From NCBI GenBank assembly GCA_045636385.1, contig JAZTXK010000078.1, positions 124,001 through 188,000 on the forward strand: 64,000 nt of DNA. Direction: 5' to 3'. The position numbers were made by a program, and so were the translations under genes. The notes beneath the pieces were generated by a model, which searched no databases, was not told the DNA's origin, and saw only the letters and a program-made list of their open reading frames with translations. The first letter of the stretch is position 1. Each line of letters starts with the position of its first letter. This document shows, piece by piece, positions 25,301-32,884 of this stretch. The DNA is from CAG-390 sp045636385. GTDB taxonomy: Bacteria > Bacillota > Clostridia > Oscillospirales > CAG-272.

Positions 25301-25971
25301 CCGTATCGCGGCTGTATCCGGAATTACTTAACGAAACCGATAATTCTTACGAAATTTCAAAGAAAATTGAAGCTATGGAACCGCGAAAGCCGAGATTTAT
25401 AGGCGGCGAGGCAACTTCTGCGGATAAAGGAACTGCAACTCATCTATTCTTGCAATTTTGTGATTTTTCAAAGCTTACGCCTAGCGTATCATCAGTAAAA
25501 GAAGAAATCGCACGTTTGATAGAATTGAGATTTTTGCCCTCAAACATTTCCGAGCTTATCAGAGCAAATGAAATTGCTACCTTCGCGGCATCGGAGTTCT
25601 TTGATACCATTTTGAATGGCAAGAAAATTCACCGAGAGTTTCGCTTCAACGTATTCTTACCCGCAGAAGATTTTACTGATATTTCCGATCAAAAGATCTT
25701 ATTTGCAGGTGAAAAAATATTAGTACAAGGCGTTATCGACTTATGCCTTGAAGATGCGGACGGCAATCTGATTCTTTGCGACTATAAGAGCGACAGACTA
25801 AGCCGCGAAGCTTTAAACGATCGCCGGCTAGCTAAACAATTTTTATCCGAGCGACACGCTAAACAATTGAAATATTATGCCCAAGCCATAGAATTGATTA
25901 TGGGCAAAAGACCCGATAAGATCTATATATATTCCCTCGCATTTGGAGACGCAATAGAAATAGATGTATAA
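22399..25971 (+). CDS. addA: AddA, ATP-dependent helicase/nuclease subunit A, 1190 aa
   Basis: UvrD/Rep superfamily 1 helicase with a C-terminal nuclease. Seen in order: SAAAGSGKTATLTERI (Walker A), IVTFTRAAAGELRTRI, FVDEYQDTDNIQ (Walker B), FVGDIKQSIYSFRGA, RIMTVHKSKGLEFP, YVALTRARDNL, and the nuclease motif LCDYKSDR near the end. It pairs with AddB to unwind and resect DNA ends before RecA loading. AGGAG precedes ATG 22399. The stop is followed by two hairpins (26001-26017 and 26030-26072). Confidence 0.96.
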   Translation: MDFTKSQQLAIELRDRNILVSAAAGSGKTATLTERILRLLTDEDNPADIGSMLIVTFTRAAAGELRTRISRKLGDALADNPANSHIAKQITALPSAKICTIDSYYLDLIKSNFQKLGIPARFRLADETELQIMRYEVMNAVIERRYETDPYFSHYADEITTAKGENQLAEILLNIWFKIKAFPDGTRILEDSAQKYSQYSNEDLFSTPIGKELHKEIVENVQYLIKRANRILQMLSEEPAAAPYGKAVSSDLDFLNQFMLALNKYSYIEARKVLFDYSPLSLGKVASGAKSEVTEEIKDERGDIKERIIKFREKEFCAHPDDLPYICQKSAQMCLKTKELLDDFIDAYQTEKSSRSVCEFSDLSRYALQLLIDKNGNPTQTALEEQGKYQHIFVDEYQDTDNIQDLVFKTISKGNNLFFVGDIKQSIYSFRGANPTVFSSYRKSYLPAENNSDIPNIPLSVFMSENFRCSPNIIDFTNSVCSYLFRETEGDGCGIGYVSEDDLIASRGEPTSTDKVRVVLLEKNNGNDAENSEYSFVISEIRSMLKNKKKPDGEPYMPRDIAILTRSNKEASCMANALAQAGIPHANSTGNDLFENPEVLLMLSLLSVADNPQRDIPLAAVLRSPIFRFSLDDLIKIRTGRYTMSLFDAVEEYSLSDESSRELQLKCISAIERISYYRTEAESLPVHTFMRFLWKDTSALSYAGSDKSSQKRTPIERRRNLRKFYEYARKYEASSYKGLHDFVEYINGIISQNTKISDEDAVTDNTVRIMTVHKSKGLEFPAVFLIGCTKNTNSKDSRNGIIFEPSCDVSLAFKISDSTGFGQLDTPFRIALANRVTQLSSEEEIRILYVALTRARDNLCIIASGKEDNSQKIIAEASRKAALGGRLTVLGSSSWIDRIMLGLKADLRSSFYEIETPVASDNTESIDNKCDEYVPNEDEIENICNQIRPSLNFKYKDSYNSLIPAKVSVSRLYPELLNETDNSYEISKKIEAMEPRKPRFIGGEATSADKGTATHLFLQFCDFSKLTPSVSSVKEEIARLIELRFLPSNISELIRANEIATFAASEFFDTILNGKKIHREFRFNVFLPAEDFTDISDQKILFAGEKILVQGVIDLCLEDADGNLILCDYKSDRLSREALNDRRLAKQFLSERHAKQLKYYAQAIELIMGKRPDKIYIYSLAFGDAIEIDV

Positions 25972-26029
25972 ATCAAACGCCGCTCGCACGCTGTAAACAA
26001 GTCCGTTAAAAACGGACAATAAAAAAGAA

Positions 26030-26072
26030 CCTCCTATGGTTGAATAGATAAAAACTATTTGACCATAGGAGG
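26030..26072. terminator. Long hairpin between addA and the isocitrate dehydrogenase gene
   Basis: An 11-bp perfect stem (CCTCCTATGGT at 26030-26040 with 26062-26072) extends inward by seven more pairs on the plus-strand RNA (two are G-T wobbles), around loop ATAAAAA. On the minus strand it is followed by a good T-run (26021-26026), so it can end the converging citrate operon. On the plus strand its right arm contains a perfect AGGAGG ahead of a short open frame. Confidence 0.6.
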
Positions 26073-26084
26073 AATTTTTATGTT

Positions 26085-26156
26085 ATGAAGTTATTGGAAT
26101 ATCTCAATGTACGGGAAAGAGATATTCGAACTCAATACGCCGAGGAGCTTCTTTAA
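26085..26156 (+). CDS. Possible 23-codon leader-like open frame
   Basis: ATG 26085 follows a perfect AGGAGG (26067-26072) at 12 bases; another ATG at 26080 is better spaced but meets a stop after one codon. The predicted peptide begins MKLLEYLNVRERDIRTQY and ends ELL. A one-base shift at the stop would continue it with about 16 more codons of coding-like sequence, so it may be the remnant of a longer gene. I recognise no family. The ribosome binding site is paired in the hairpin at 26030-26072. Confidence 0.2.
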   Translation: MKLLEYLNVRERDIRTQYAEELL

Positions 26157-26204
26157 TACTGCGCGCACAATTCAGGGCAGTTCACGCTCCGGCGGCTTTT
26201 GAAT

Positions 26205-27377
26205 TTATAAGCTTTCGCACACTTTCATTACGTAATCGCCGAAATCCTTGCAGCTTGCGCCGTCGCGTCTTCCGGTGATCTTGAGCTCTGCGTCGGGTGC
26301 GGTACAAATATCAAGTGCCTTTCCGAGCTTCTTAGCCTCATCTACGAAACCAATGTGTTTAAGAAGCAGCTCTGCGGCACGGAGCATACTCGAAGGATTT
26401 GCATAATCGCCGTCACCGCGCTCGATCATTCTCGGAGCGGAGCCGTGGATCGCCTCGAACATCGCGTATCGGCTACCGATATTTGCGCTTCCCGCGGTAC
26501 CTACACCGCCCTGAAGCTGTGCTGCCTCGTCGGTAATGATGTCACCGTAAAGGTTGGGGAGCAAGAATACTTGGAAATCAGAGCGTCCTCTCGTGTCAAC
26601 GAGCTTTGCGGTCATAATGTCGATGTACCAATCTTCTACGGTAAGAGTAGGATATTCCGCAGCGGCAATATTTCTCGCTATACGCGCGAACTTACCGTCC
26701 GTCTTCTTCATAATGTTCGCCTTAGTTACAACTGCTACGTTAGTCTTACCGTTCTTTACAGCAAAATCAAACGCCATACGCGCAATTCTTTCACATCCGG
26801 CGTCGGTAGTCACCTTAAAGTCACAGCAAAGGTAGTCGGGTATCTCTACACCTCTGCTTCCGAGAACGTATTCACCCTCGGTATTCTCTCTGAAGAACGT
26901 CCAATCCACGCCTTCCTCGGGAATTGCTACGGGGCGTACGTTCGCAAAGAGATCGAGTTCTCGTCTCATAGCAACGTTTGCACTTTCAAGCTCCTTGGCA
27001 CCTGTTCCGCCCTTGGGAGTGGTCGTGGGGCCCTTGAGGAGCACGTGGCACTCTTTTATCTCTGCGAGAACGTCGTCAGGAATAGCTTTAGCGCAAGCGA
27101 TTCTGTTCTCAATTGTAAGCCCGTCGATATCTCTGAGCTCAACCTTACCCGATGCTACTGCATCCTTGAGCAGGTATTCAAGAACTCTGCGAGCCTCTGC
27201 GGTAATGATCGGACCAATGCCGTCGCCACCGCAACAACCGATAACGATCTTATCAAGTTTAGCGTAATCGACTGCCTCGGGAGCATTCTTCATCATTTCT
27301 GCACGAGCATACTGCTCTCTGAGAAGCGTTTCAAACTGCGCTACCGCTTCATTAATATACTGTTCGTTGTTCGCCAT
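26205..27377 (-). CDS. NAD(P)-dependent isocitrate dehydrogenase-like decarboxylating dehydrogenase, 390 aa
   Basis: Beta-decarboxylating dehydrogenase: GGDGIGP near the N-terminus, LLKGPTTTPKGGTG, AMRRELDLFANVRP (substrate arginines), FRENTEGEYVLG, DIMTAKLV, PNLYGDIITDEAAQLQGGVG (metal Asp) and FEAIHGSAPR. FRENTEGEY and the wider pattern favour isocitrate over isopropylmalate dehydrogenase, and the upstream genes (Re-citrate synthase, aconitase) settle the pathway: isocitrate to 2-oxoglutarate and CO2. ATG 27377 was chosen over an earlier one because GAGG lies nine bases upstream. The gene starts 11 bases after the aconitase stop. Cofactor preference is unresolved. Confidence 0.88.
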   Translation of the reverse strand: MANNEQYINEAVAQFETLLREQYARAEMMKNAPEAVDYAKLDKIVIGCCGGDGIGPIITAEARRVLEYLLKDAVASGKVELRDIDGLTIENRIACAKAIPDDVLAEIKECHVLLKGPTTTPKGGTGAKELESANVAMRRELDLFANVRPVAIPEEGVDWTFFRENTEGEYVLGSRGVEIPDYLCCDFKVTTDAGCERIARMAFDFAVKNGKTNVAVVTKANIMKKTDGKFARIARNIAAAEYPTLTVEDWYIDIMTAKLVDTRGRSDFQVFLLPNLYGDIITDEAAQLQGGVGTAGSANIGSRYAMFEAIHGSAPRMIERGDGDYANPSSMLRAAELLLKHIGFVDEAKKLGKALDICTAPDAELKITGRRDGASCKDFGDYVMKVCESL

Positions 27378-27388
27378 AGCAATTAACC

Positions 27389-29320
27389 TCACTTGTTTTT
27401 AGCAGTAGCGGCAATAAGACCGCCTGCAAGAATAATTTCAATCTGTCTATCGGAAAGAGTACACTCAAGCTCGATGGAATCGCCTGTGTTCTTGTCCTTG
27501 AGTATATACTTACCGCTCTTAACGCTATCAAACATACAGCTGATGGAAATATCATCGCCCTCGGAGATCTTATCGTAATCATCAGCATTTACAAATGTCA
27601 GAGGAATAATACCAGCATTAATAAGGTTATCCTTATGGATACGTGCAAAGCTCTTTGCAACAACTGCCTTAACGCCGAGGTAAAGAGGAACGAGAGCCGC
27701 GTGCTCTCTTGAAGAGCCCTGACCGTAGTTTGATCCACCAACGATAATGCTTCTGCCCATAGCCTTTGCTCTCGCGGAGAACTCAGCATCGCAAACGTTG
27801 AAGCAGAACTCGCTCATCTTGGGAATGTTTGAACGATAAGGAAGAATAGCCGCACCTGCAGGCATAATGTGGTCAGTAGTAATATTGTCACCAACCTTAA
27901 GAGAAACGGCAACGTTAAGCTCATCCTCAAGAGGCGTTGTTTCGGGATATGACTTGATATTGGGGCCCTTGATAACTTCAGCGGTCTTTGCTTCCTCTGC
28001 GGAAAGAGGAGGAATTACGCCGCTGTCGTCGATGATGAAGGAATCTACCTTAATATTGGGATATTCGCCGAGCGTTCTCGGGTCGGTGATCACACCCGTA
28101 ATAGCGGATGCCGCCGCAACCTCGGGAGATACAAGATATACACCTGCATCGCGGGTGCCGCTTCTGCCCTCAAAGTTTCTGTTGAAGGTTCGGAGAGAAA
28201 CGCCCTTGGATTCGGGAGAGAATCCCATACCGATGCAAGGACCGCAAGCGCATTCAAGAAGTCTTGCGCCGGAATTGATAATATCGGTGAGCGCGCCGCT
28301 GCTCGACATCATGCTGAGAACCTGCTTAGATCCCGGGGAAACAGACATTCCGACCTCGGGAGAAACGGTCTTGCCCTTTAGAATAGCCGCAACAGTGAAC
28401 ATATCGACGGCAGAAGAGTTAGTGCAAGAACCAACGCAAACCTGCGTAACGGGAGTACCCGCAATCTCGCTGATTTTTTTAATATTATCAGGCGAATGAG
28501 GACAAGCCGCCATCGGCTCGAGCTCTGAGAGATTGATATCAATAACTCTGTCATAAACAGCATCGGGATCTGAATATACGGGAGCGTAATCGTCTTCTCT
28601 GCCCTGCGCTCTTAAGAATTCCTTGGTGATCTCGTCAGCGGGGAAAATAGATGTTGTTGCACCAAGCTCGGCTCCCATATTGGTTATGGTCGCTCTCTGA
28701 GGCACGGTAAGCGTCTTAACGCCCTCGCCGCCCCATTCAATGATCGCGCCAACTCCGCCCTTTACGGAAAGTATACGGAGTATCTCAAGGCTTACATCCT
28801 TTGCGGTAACCCAAGGAGAAAGCTTACCGGTAAGATTAACCTTGAACATCTTGGGCATTACCATACAGTAAGCACCTCCGCCCATTGCAACGGCAACGTC
28901 AAGACCGCCCGCTCCGAACGCGAGCATACCGATACCTCCAGCGGTAGGGGTGTGGCTATCCGAGCCAATGAGCGTCTTTCCGGGAACGCCGAATCTTTCA
29001 AGGTTGACCTGATGGCAGATTCCGTTTCCGGGGCGTGAATACTGGATACCGTACTTTGCAGCAGCAGTTCTGATAAATCTATGGTCGTCCGCATTCATAA
29101 AGCCCGATTGAAGCGTGTTATGGTCGATATACGCAACCGACAGCTCGGTCTTTACGCGGTCGATGCCCATAGCCTCGAACTCAATATACGCCATAGTTCC
29201 TGTAGCATCCTGGGTGAGTGTGCGGTCGATCTTTATGGAGATCTCGCTTCCGGGTGTCATATCACCCGAAACGAGATGTGCGCTAATTATTTTTTCAGCA
29301 ATTGTTTTCGGTGTCTTCAT
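27389..29320 (-). CDS. Aconitate hydratase, 643 aa
   Basis: 4Fe-4S hydro-lyase that turns citrate into isocitrate. Cluster ligands are Cys in VCVGSCTNSS and the pair in CACGPCIGMGF. Other landmarks: IGSDSHTPTAGGIGMLAFGAGGL cut here to IGSDSHTPTAGG, the swivel-domain motifs DNITTDHIMPAG and GGSNYGQGSSREHAAL. The 643-residue length matches the shorter aconitase type found in clostridia and some archaea, not the 890-residue AcnA. The start is one base after the Re-citrate synthase stop, so the two are translationally coupled. Confidence 0.93.
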   Translation of the reverse strand: MKTPKTIAEKIISAHLVSGDMTPGSEISIKIDRTLTQDATGTMAYIEFEAMGIDRVKTELSVAYIDHNTLQSGFMNADDHRFIRTAAAKYGIQYSRPGNGICHQVNLERFGVPGKTLIGSDSHTPTAGGIGMLAFGAGGLDVAVAMGGGAYCMVMPKMFKVNLTGKLSPWVTAKDVSLEILRILSVKGGVGAIIEWGGEGVKTLTVPQRATITNMGAELGATTSIFPADEITKEFLRAQGREDDYAPVYSDPDAVYDRVIDINLSELEPMAACPHSPDNIKKISEIAGTPVTQVCVGSCTNSSAVDMFTVAAILKGKTVSPEVGMSVSPGSKQVLSMMSSSGALTDIINSGARLLECACGPCIGMGFSPESKGVSLRTFNRNFEGRSGTRDAGVYLVSPEVAAASAITGVITDPRTLGEYPNIKVDSFIIDDSGVIPPLSAEEAKTAEVIKGPNIKSYPETTPLEDELNVAVSLKVGDNITTDHIMPAGAAILPYRSNIPKMSEFCFNVCDAEFSARAKAMGRSIIVGGSNYGQGSSREHAALVPLYLGVKAVVAKSFARIHKDNLINAGIIPLTFVNADDYDKISEGDDISISCMFDSVKSGKYILKDKNTGDSIELECTLSDRQIEIILAGGLIAATAKNK

Positions 29321-29321
29321 A

Positions 29322-30689
29322 TCATTCTTCTTCTTTCTGGAAGGTTACAATAAGTTTTTCAAGCTCTGCAGTGGAGATAACGGTCGTTCTACCCTGAGCG
29401 TACTGCTCGTCGACCCAAGCCTTGATCTTTGTTACGAGAGGATCGCGCTTGTTGACCATTTCGTCACCCGTAAGGCGATAATGTCCGTTGATCCAATATG
29501 CAATTCCTGCGGCGCCCGAGGTCGAGCTTACGGTTACTCCCGCGGGTCTGTTTAGGATTGCGCCGGTATCAAAGATGTTGTAAATTTCCTCGTCCTTAAG
29601 CATTCCGTCTGCGTGGATTCCCGCTCGGGTCTTGTTAAAGTCCTCGCCTACGAAGGGAGTCATGGGCGGGATGTGATAATTCATTTCCTTGGTGAAGTAA
29701 TCTGCAATTTCGGTAATGACCGTGGGATCCATACCGTCGAGCGAGCCGCGGAGCGACGCGTATTCGAATACCATCGCCTCGAGCGGTACGTTACCCGTTC
29801 TCTCGCCTATGCCGAGCAACGAGCAGTTGACAGCGCAAGCACCGAAGAGCCAAGCGCAGGTTGCATTTGCAACACCCTTATAGAAATCGTTGTGACCGTG
29901 CCATTCAAGCTGTTCGCTCGGAACGTCGGAATAATGCTGCAGACCATAAATAATACCGGGAACGCTTCGAGGAAGCGCAACCTCGCTGTATGGAACGCCG
30001 TAACCCATCGTGTCGCAGGCTCTGATCTTTACAGGAATGCCAGCTTCGCGCGACATCGCCTGAATTGCGTTTACGAAAGGAACTACAAAGCCGTAGAAAT
30101 CCGCACGCGTGATGTCCTCGAAATGACATCTCGGGCGTATTCCCATCTCAAGAGCCGCGTGGATGGTCTTGAGATAATGATCCATAGCCTGGCCGCGCGA
30201 CATACCAAGCTTTTTGAAGATATGATAGTCGGAGCAGGAAACGAGAATTCCCGTTTCTTTGATTCCGAGGTCCTTTACCAATTTGAAGTCTTCAAGACTC
30301 GCTCTGATCCAGGTCGTGATCTCGGGAAATTCAAGACCGAGCTCCTGACAAGCATGCAATGCTTTTCTGTCATTTTCACTGTAAACAAAAAACTCAGTAG
30401 CTCTGATTATTCCGTTAGGGCCTCCAAGCTTATTCAACAGCTTATACAGATCAACTATCTGCTGAGGTGAATAAGGAGCCTGCGACTGCATACCGTCGCG
30501 GAAAGAAGTATCGGTGATCCAAATTTCATGCGGCATACCGAGAGGAACTCTTCTGTGGTTAAAGGGAACCTTCGGAATTTCGGTATAAGTATATATCTCA
30601 CGGTACAGATTTGGCTCATCTATATCCTGTAACTGATATCTATATGACTTCTGCTCAAGCAGATTGGATTTCTTTGATATTTCAATCAT
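29322..30689 (-). CDS. Re-type citrate synthase (isopropylmalate synthase-like HMGL protein), 455 aa
   Basis: TIM-barrel acyltransferase of the isopropylmalate/homocitrate synthase family: ITDTSFRDGMQSQAP (metal and catalytic residues), ATEFFVYSENDR, ACDTMGYGVPYSE, LEWHGHNDFYKG (HxH metal site) and GIGERTGNVPLEAM. Length, long N-terminal extension and gene order with aconitase and isocitrate dehydrogenase match the Re-face citrate synthase described in Clostridium kluyveri, which replaces the usual Si-type enzyme in strict anaerobes. Alternative: homocitrate or methylmalate synthase. GGAGG precedes the start, and a clear promoter lies at 30716-30744. Role: first step of glutamate precursor synthesis. 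Confidence 0.8.
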   Translation of the reverse strand: MIEISKKSNLLEQKSYRYQLQDIDEPNLYREIYTYTEIPKVPFNHRRVPLGMPHEIWITDTSFRDGMQSQAPYSPQQIVDLYKLLNKLGGPNGIIRATEFFVYSENDRKALHACQELGLEFPEITTWIRASLEDFKLVKDLGIKETGILVSCSDYHIFKKLGMSRGQAMDHYLKTIHAALEMGIRPRCHFEDITRADFYGFVVPFVNAIQAMSREAGIPVKIRACDTMGYGVPYSEVALPRSVPGIIYGLQHYSDVPSEQLEWHGHNDFYKGVANATCAWLFGACAVNCSLLGIGERTGNVPLEAMVFEYASLRGSLDGMDPTVITEIADYFTKEMNYHIPPMTPFVGEDFNKTRAGIHADGMLKDEEIYNIFDTGAILNRPAGVTVSSTSGAAGIAYWINGHYRLTGDEMVNKRDPLVTKIKAWVDEQYAQGRTTVISTAELEKLIVTFQKEEE

Positions 30690-30715
30690 TGAACTACCTC
30701 CGTAAATTTTTTAAT

Positions 30716-30744
30716 ATTATACTACATTTTAATTCAAATTGCAA
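30716..30744 (-). promoter_or_regulatory. Sigma-A promoter for the citrate synthase-aconitase-IDH operon
   Basis: Minus strand: -35 TTGCAA (30744-30739), 17-base spacer, -10 TATAAT (30721-30716). Confidence 0.75.
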
Positions 30745-30896
30745 GTGTTTTGACAAACTTTTTCATATTTTCTTGAAATTTTATATTTTTTAGCGCGATT
30801 ATGCAACTTTTGAAGAACAAGAATGCATTTCATTACTCATTCTGACAATATTTGTTAACAATCTTACCAATTCTCTAAAAATACAGTCAAATATTT

Positions 30897-30921
30897 TTCG
30901 AAAAAGACTTGATTTTTCGAA
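30897..30921. promoter_or_regulatory. Inverted repeat upstream of the uridine phosphorylase gene, operator candidate
   Basis: A perfect 9-bp inverted repeat, TTCGAAAAA and TTTTTCGAA, separated by seven bases, overlaps the most plausible -35 (TTGATT at 30909-30914). The rest of the 278-base gap (30690-30967) is AT-rich; apart from the minus-strand promoter I see no riboswitch or RNA gene in it. Confidence 0.4.
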
Positions 30922-30967
30922 TGTTTTCTGCAATAATATATATACATACATTATTCGGAGGTTTATT

Positions 30968-31732
30968 ATGCTGAAAACAGACGGACTTCAATATCACATC
31001 AACTGCTCTCCCGGTGACGTTGGCGGATACTGTATTCTGCCCGGCGATCCCGGCAGAGTGCCCAAAATAGCGGCTTACCTTGATGACGCGGAATTAGTTT
31101 CTCAAAACCGAGAATATACCATATATACCGGATATTTATGCGGTGAAAAGGTCAGCGTTTGCTCTACGGGCATTGGTGGGCCTTCAACCGCGATAGCCGT
31201 TGAAGAATTGGCTGCGTGCGGTGTGCATACCTTTATAAGAATAGGCACTTGCGGCGGAATTTCTACAATGGTAAGAGCGGGCGACGTTGTAGTTGCAACC
31301 GGTGCTGTCAGACAGGACGGCACAAGCGGAGAATACGCCCCCTACGAGTTCCCCGCCGTTTCTGATCCCGACGTACTGTTTGCTTTGATCGAATCCGCCA
31401 AGGAGCTCAAATTCCCCTACCATGCAGGTATCGTTCAAAGCAAGGACTCTTTTTACGGTCAGCATAGCCCCAATAGAATGCCTACGGCTTCTGCGTTAAA
31501 CGAGAAATGGGAGGCTTGGAAGCGTCTTGGCGTTCTTGCGAGCGAGATGGAGGCTTCTACCCTCTTCGTAGTCGGTGCGGCGCTCGGTCTCAGATGCGGT
31601 GCTGTTTTTCACGTTGTGTGGAACCAGGAGCGTTACGATCTCGGTTTAGATACCGATGCTGAACAGCAGCACGATACAGACAAAGCTATTCAAACTGCTG
31701 TCAAAGCGATCGAAATACTTATCACTCAATAA
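30968..31732 (+). CDS. udp: Uridine phosphorylase, 254 aa
   Basis: Nucleoside phosphorylase-I family, hexameric enzyme that splits uridine to uracil and ribose 1-phosphate. Key motifs: LPGDPGRVPKI (phosphate), CSTGIGGPSTAIAVEEL, RIGTCGGI, YAPYEFPAVSD and SEMEASTLF (the Glu-Met-Glu that binds ribose). The order and spacing follow E. coli Udp more closely than purine nucleoside phosphorylase, though purine activity cannot be excluded. GGAGG precedes ATG 30968. A terminator follows, so the gene is transcribed alone. It probably serves pyrimidine salvage. Confidence 0.88.
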   Translation: MLKTDGLQYHINCSPGDVGGYCILPGDPGRVPKIAAYLDDAELVSQNREYTIYTGYLCGEKVSVCSTGIGGPSTAIAVEELAACGVHTFIRIGTCGGISTMVRAGDVVVATGAVRQDGTSGEYAPYEFPAVSDPDVLFALIESAKELKFPYHAGIVQSKDSFYGQHSPNRMPTASALNEKWEAWKRLGVLASEMEASTLFVVGAALGLRCGAVFHVVWNQERYDLGLDTDAEQQHDTDKAIQTAVKAIEILITQ

Positions 31733-31735
31733 AAC

Positions 31736-31762
31736 AAAAAGCCCCCAGCGGGGCTTTTTTAT
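31736..31762. terminator. Bidirectional terminator after udp
   Basis: AAAAAGCCCC and GGGGCTTTTTT form a stem with a 4-base loop (31736-31745 with 31750-31759). T-runs lie on both sides and it separates converging genes. Confidence 0.9.
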
Positions 31763-31767
31763 ATAAC

Positions 31768-32712
31768 TTATTCGATATCTTCGATTACTTCAGTCGCACC
31801 TTCTTCAAGAACTTCGGGATTTTCAATAAGCTTCTTGAAATACTTAAATGCTGATGCAAAATAAAATCCGTCGCAGATTCTTTCGTCTGTTACTGCTTTG
31901 ATATCAATATAACGCTTCTTGATCAAATTTCCGCTTCTGTCATATTCGAACGCAGTTCTCTTTCTGCCATAAGACAAGAAAACGGGAAGATTTCCGAAAT
32001 CGTAGATATGATGGTAGATCGGATTGATACCGAGCGAACCCATGCTTGTGACAATCATAGAGCCATAGAAAGGCAGGAGATCCATAAAGGCTTTTGGAAG
32101 GATGCCTATATAGTCCATGCATTTGATCACCCAAACTATAAAGCGCAGAACGAAGCCGGGAATATAGTTGAAGAACTTGATCAGCTTATCGAATGAGGTC
32201 TGCTTATCGAGAGAAGCGATGGCATCGGTTGCAACGACGTTAAATTTTTCATAAACTTCGTCAAGCGTATCGTCGGGAGAAAACTTCACCTTGATAACGG
32301 TATCGGGCGCGCTGAGAGACATCTCCTTCTTGATCGTCATAACGAAAACGATTTCGTTTCTCGCATAAATCTTTTGTCCGCTTACGAATCTGTTGATAGC
32401 GGGACGCTGAGTGATCGCTCTCAAATATGCCGCAAGCAAGATGTGCAGGAACGAGAAATTCGTCTTGCCTTCGAGCACCTTTTGTCTGCAGAGCGCATCT
32501 GCTTTTGAGACTTCAATCTTGTCAGCAAAAGTATTCTGCGCGTCGCTTCTGTTTTTCATTATGTAAGGCATAAGCCTGTTCATAGGCTGCAGGGTATGAA
32601 GCTTTCTGCCGTCAGAACGGTCGCCGAGTCTGCGGCGGCGTTTCTTATATGTTACTTTAGCATTATCGTTGTCGACATTCTCGACGGACGCCTGCTTTTC
32701 AATTTCGGACAT
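31768..32712 (-). CDS. E2-like acyltransferase-fold protein with altered active site, 314 aa
   Basis: The sequence resembles the catalytic domain of 2-oxoacid dehydrogenase E2 subunits (chloramphenicol acetyltransferase fold): a basic N-terminus (KKRRRRLGDRSDGRKL), NFSFLHILLAAYLRA, a SMGSLGINPIYHHIYDFG segment and the C-terminal motif TDERICDGFYFA. In true E2 enzymes this last motif is DHRxxDG with the catalytic His; here Glu stands at that position. There is no lipoyl domain and no E1 or E3 gene nearby. A central hydrophobic stretch (FVLRFIVWVIKCMDYIGILP) could associate with the membrane. Function unknown; possibly an acyltransferase with other chemistry or a non-catalytic relative. It has its own promoter. 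Confidence 0.7.
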   Translation of the reverse strand: MSEIEKQASVENVDNDNAKVTYKKRRRRLGDRSDGRKLHTLQPMNRLMPYIMKNRSDAQNTFADKIEVSKADALCRQKVLEGKTNFSFLHILLAAYLRAITQRPAINRFVSGQKIYARNEIVFVMTIKKEMSLSAPDTVIKVKFSPDDTLDEVYEKFNVVATDAIASLDKQTSFDKLIKFFNYIPGFVLRFIVWVIKCMDYIGILPKAFMDLLPFYGSMIVTSMGSLGINPIYHHIYDFGNLPVFLSYGRKRTAFEYDRSGNLIKKRYIDIKAVTDERICDGFYFASAFKYFKKLIENPEVLEEGATEVIEDIE

Positions 32713-32749
32713 GTGTAAACCTACCTTTTTTATTATTAAGATTTTATAA

Positions 32750-32778
32750 ATTATACCTTATTTTCAAGTCAATTGCAA
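32750..32778 (-). promoter_or_regulatory. Sigma-A promoter for the E2-like gene
   Basis: Minus strand: -35 TTGCAA (32778-32773), 17-base spacer, -10 TATAAT (32755-32750). Confidence 0.72.
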
Positions 32779-32828
32779 TAGTTTTTCAAGAAATTTTCAG
32801 TAAATCAACTAAATTTGAACTTTATTAC

Positions 32829-32857
32829 TTGAAAAAAGATTCGATATGTGATATACT
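32829..32857 (+). promoter_or_regulatory. Sigma-A promoter for rnhA
   Basis: -35 TTGAAA (32829-32834), 17-base spacer, -10 TATACT (32852-32857) with a TGA extended -10 element just before it. Confidence 0.75.
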
Positions 32858-32884
32858 TAATTTAGAAATAATAGGAGTGATTAT

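Noticed and set aside
26001..26017. Small hairpin GTCCGTT/AACGGAC as the addA terminator
   Set aside because: The stem has only seven pairs and is followed on the plus strand by A-rich, not T-rich, sequence. The longer hairpin at 26030-26072 is the better candidate.
26355..27386. A 343-codon plus-strand open frame opposite isocitrate dehydrogenase
   Set aside because: The dehydrogenase signature motifs are all on the minus strand. The plus frame starts without a ribosome binding site.
30801..30845. A 14-codon open frame (ATG 30801) in the gap before the uridine phosphorylase gene
   Set aside because: No ribosome binding site and AT-rich composition; such a frame is expected by chance.
30690..30967. 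Possible purine or other riboswitch ahead of uridine phosphorylase
   Set aside because: I find no conserved riboswitch core; only the inverted repeat at 30897-30921 stands out, which looks like a DNA operator.
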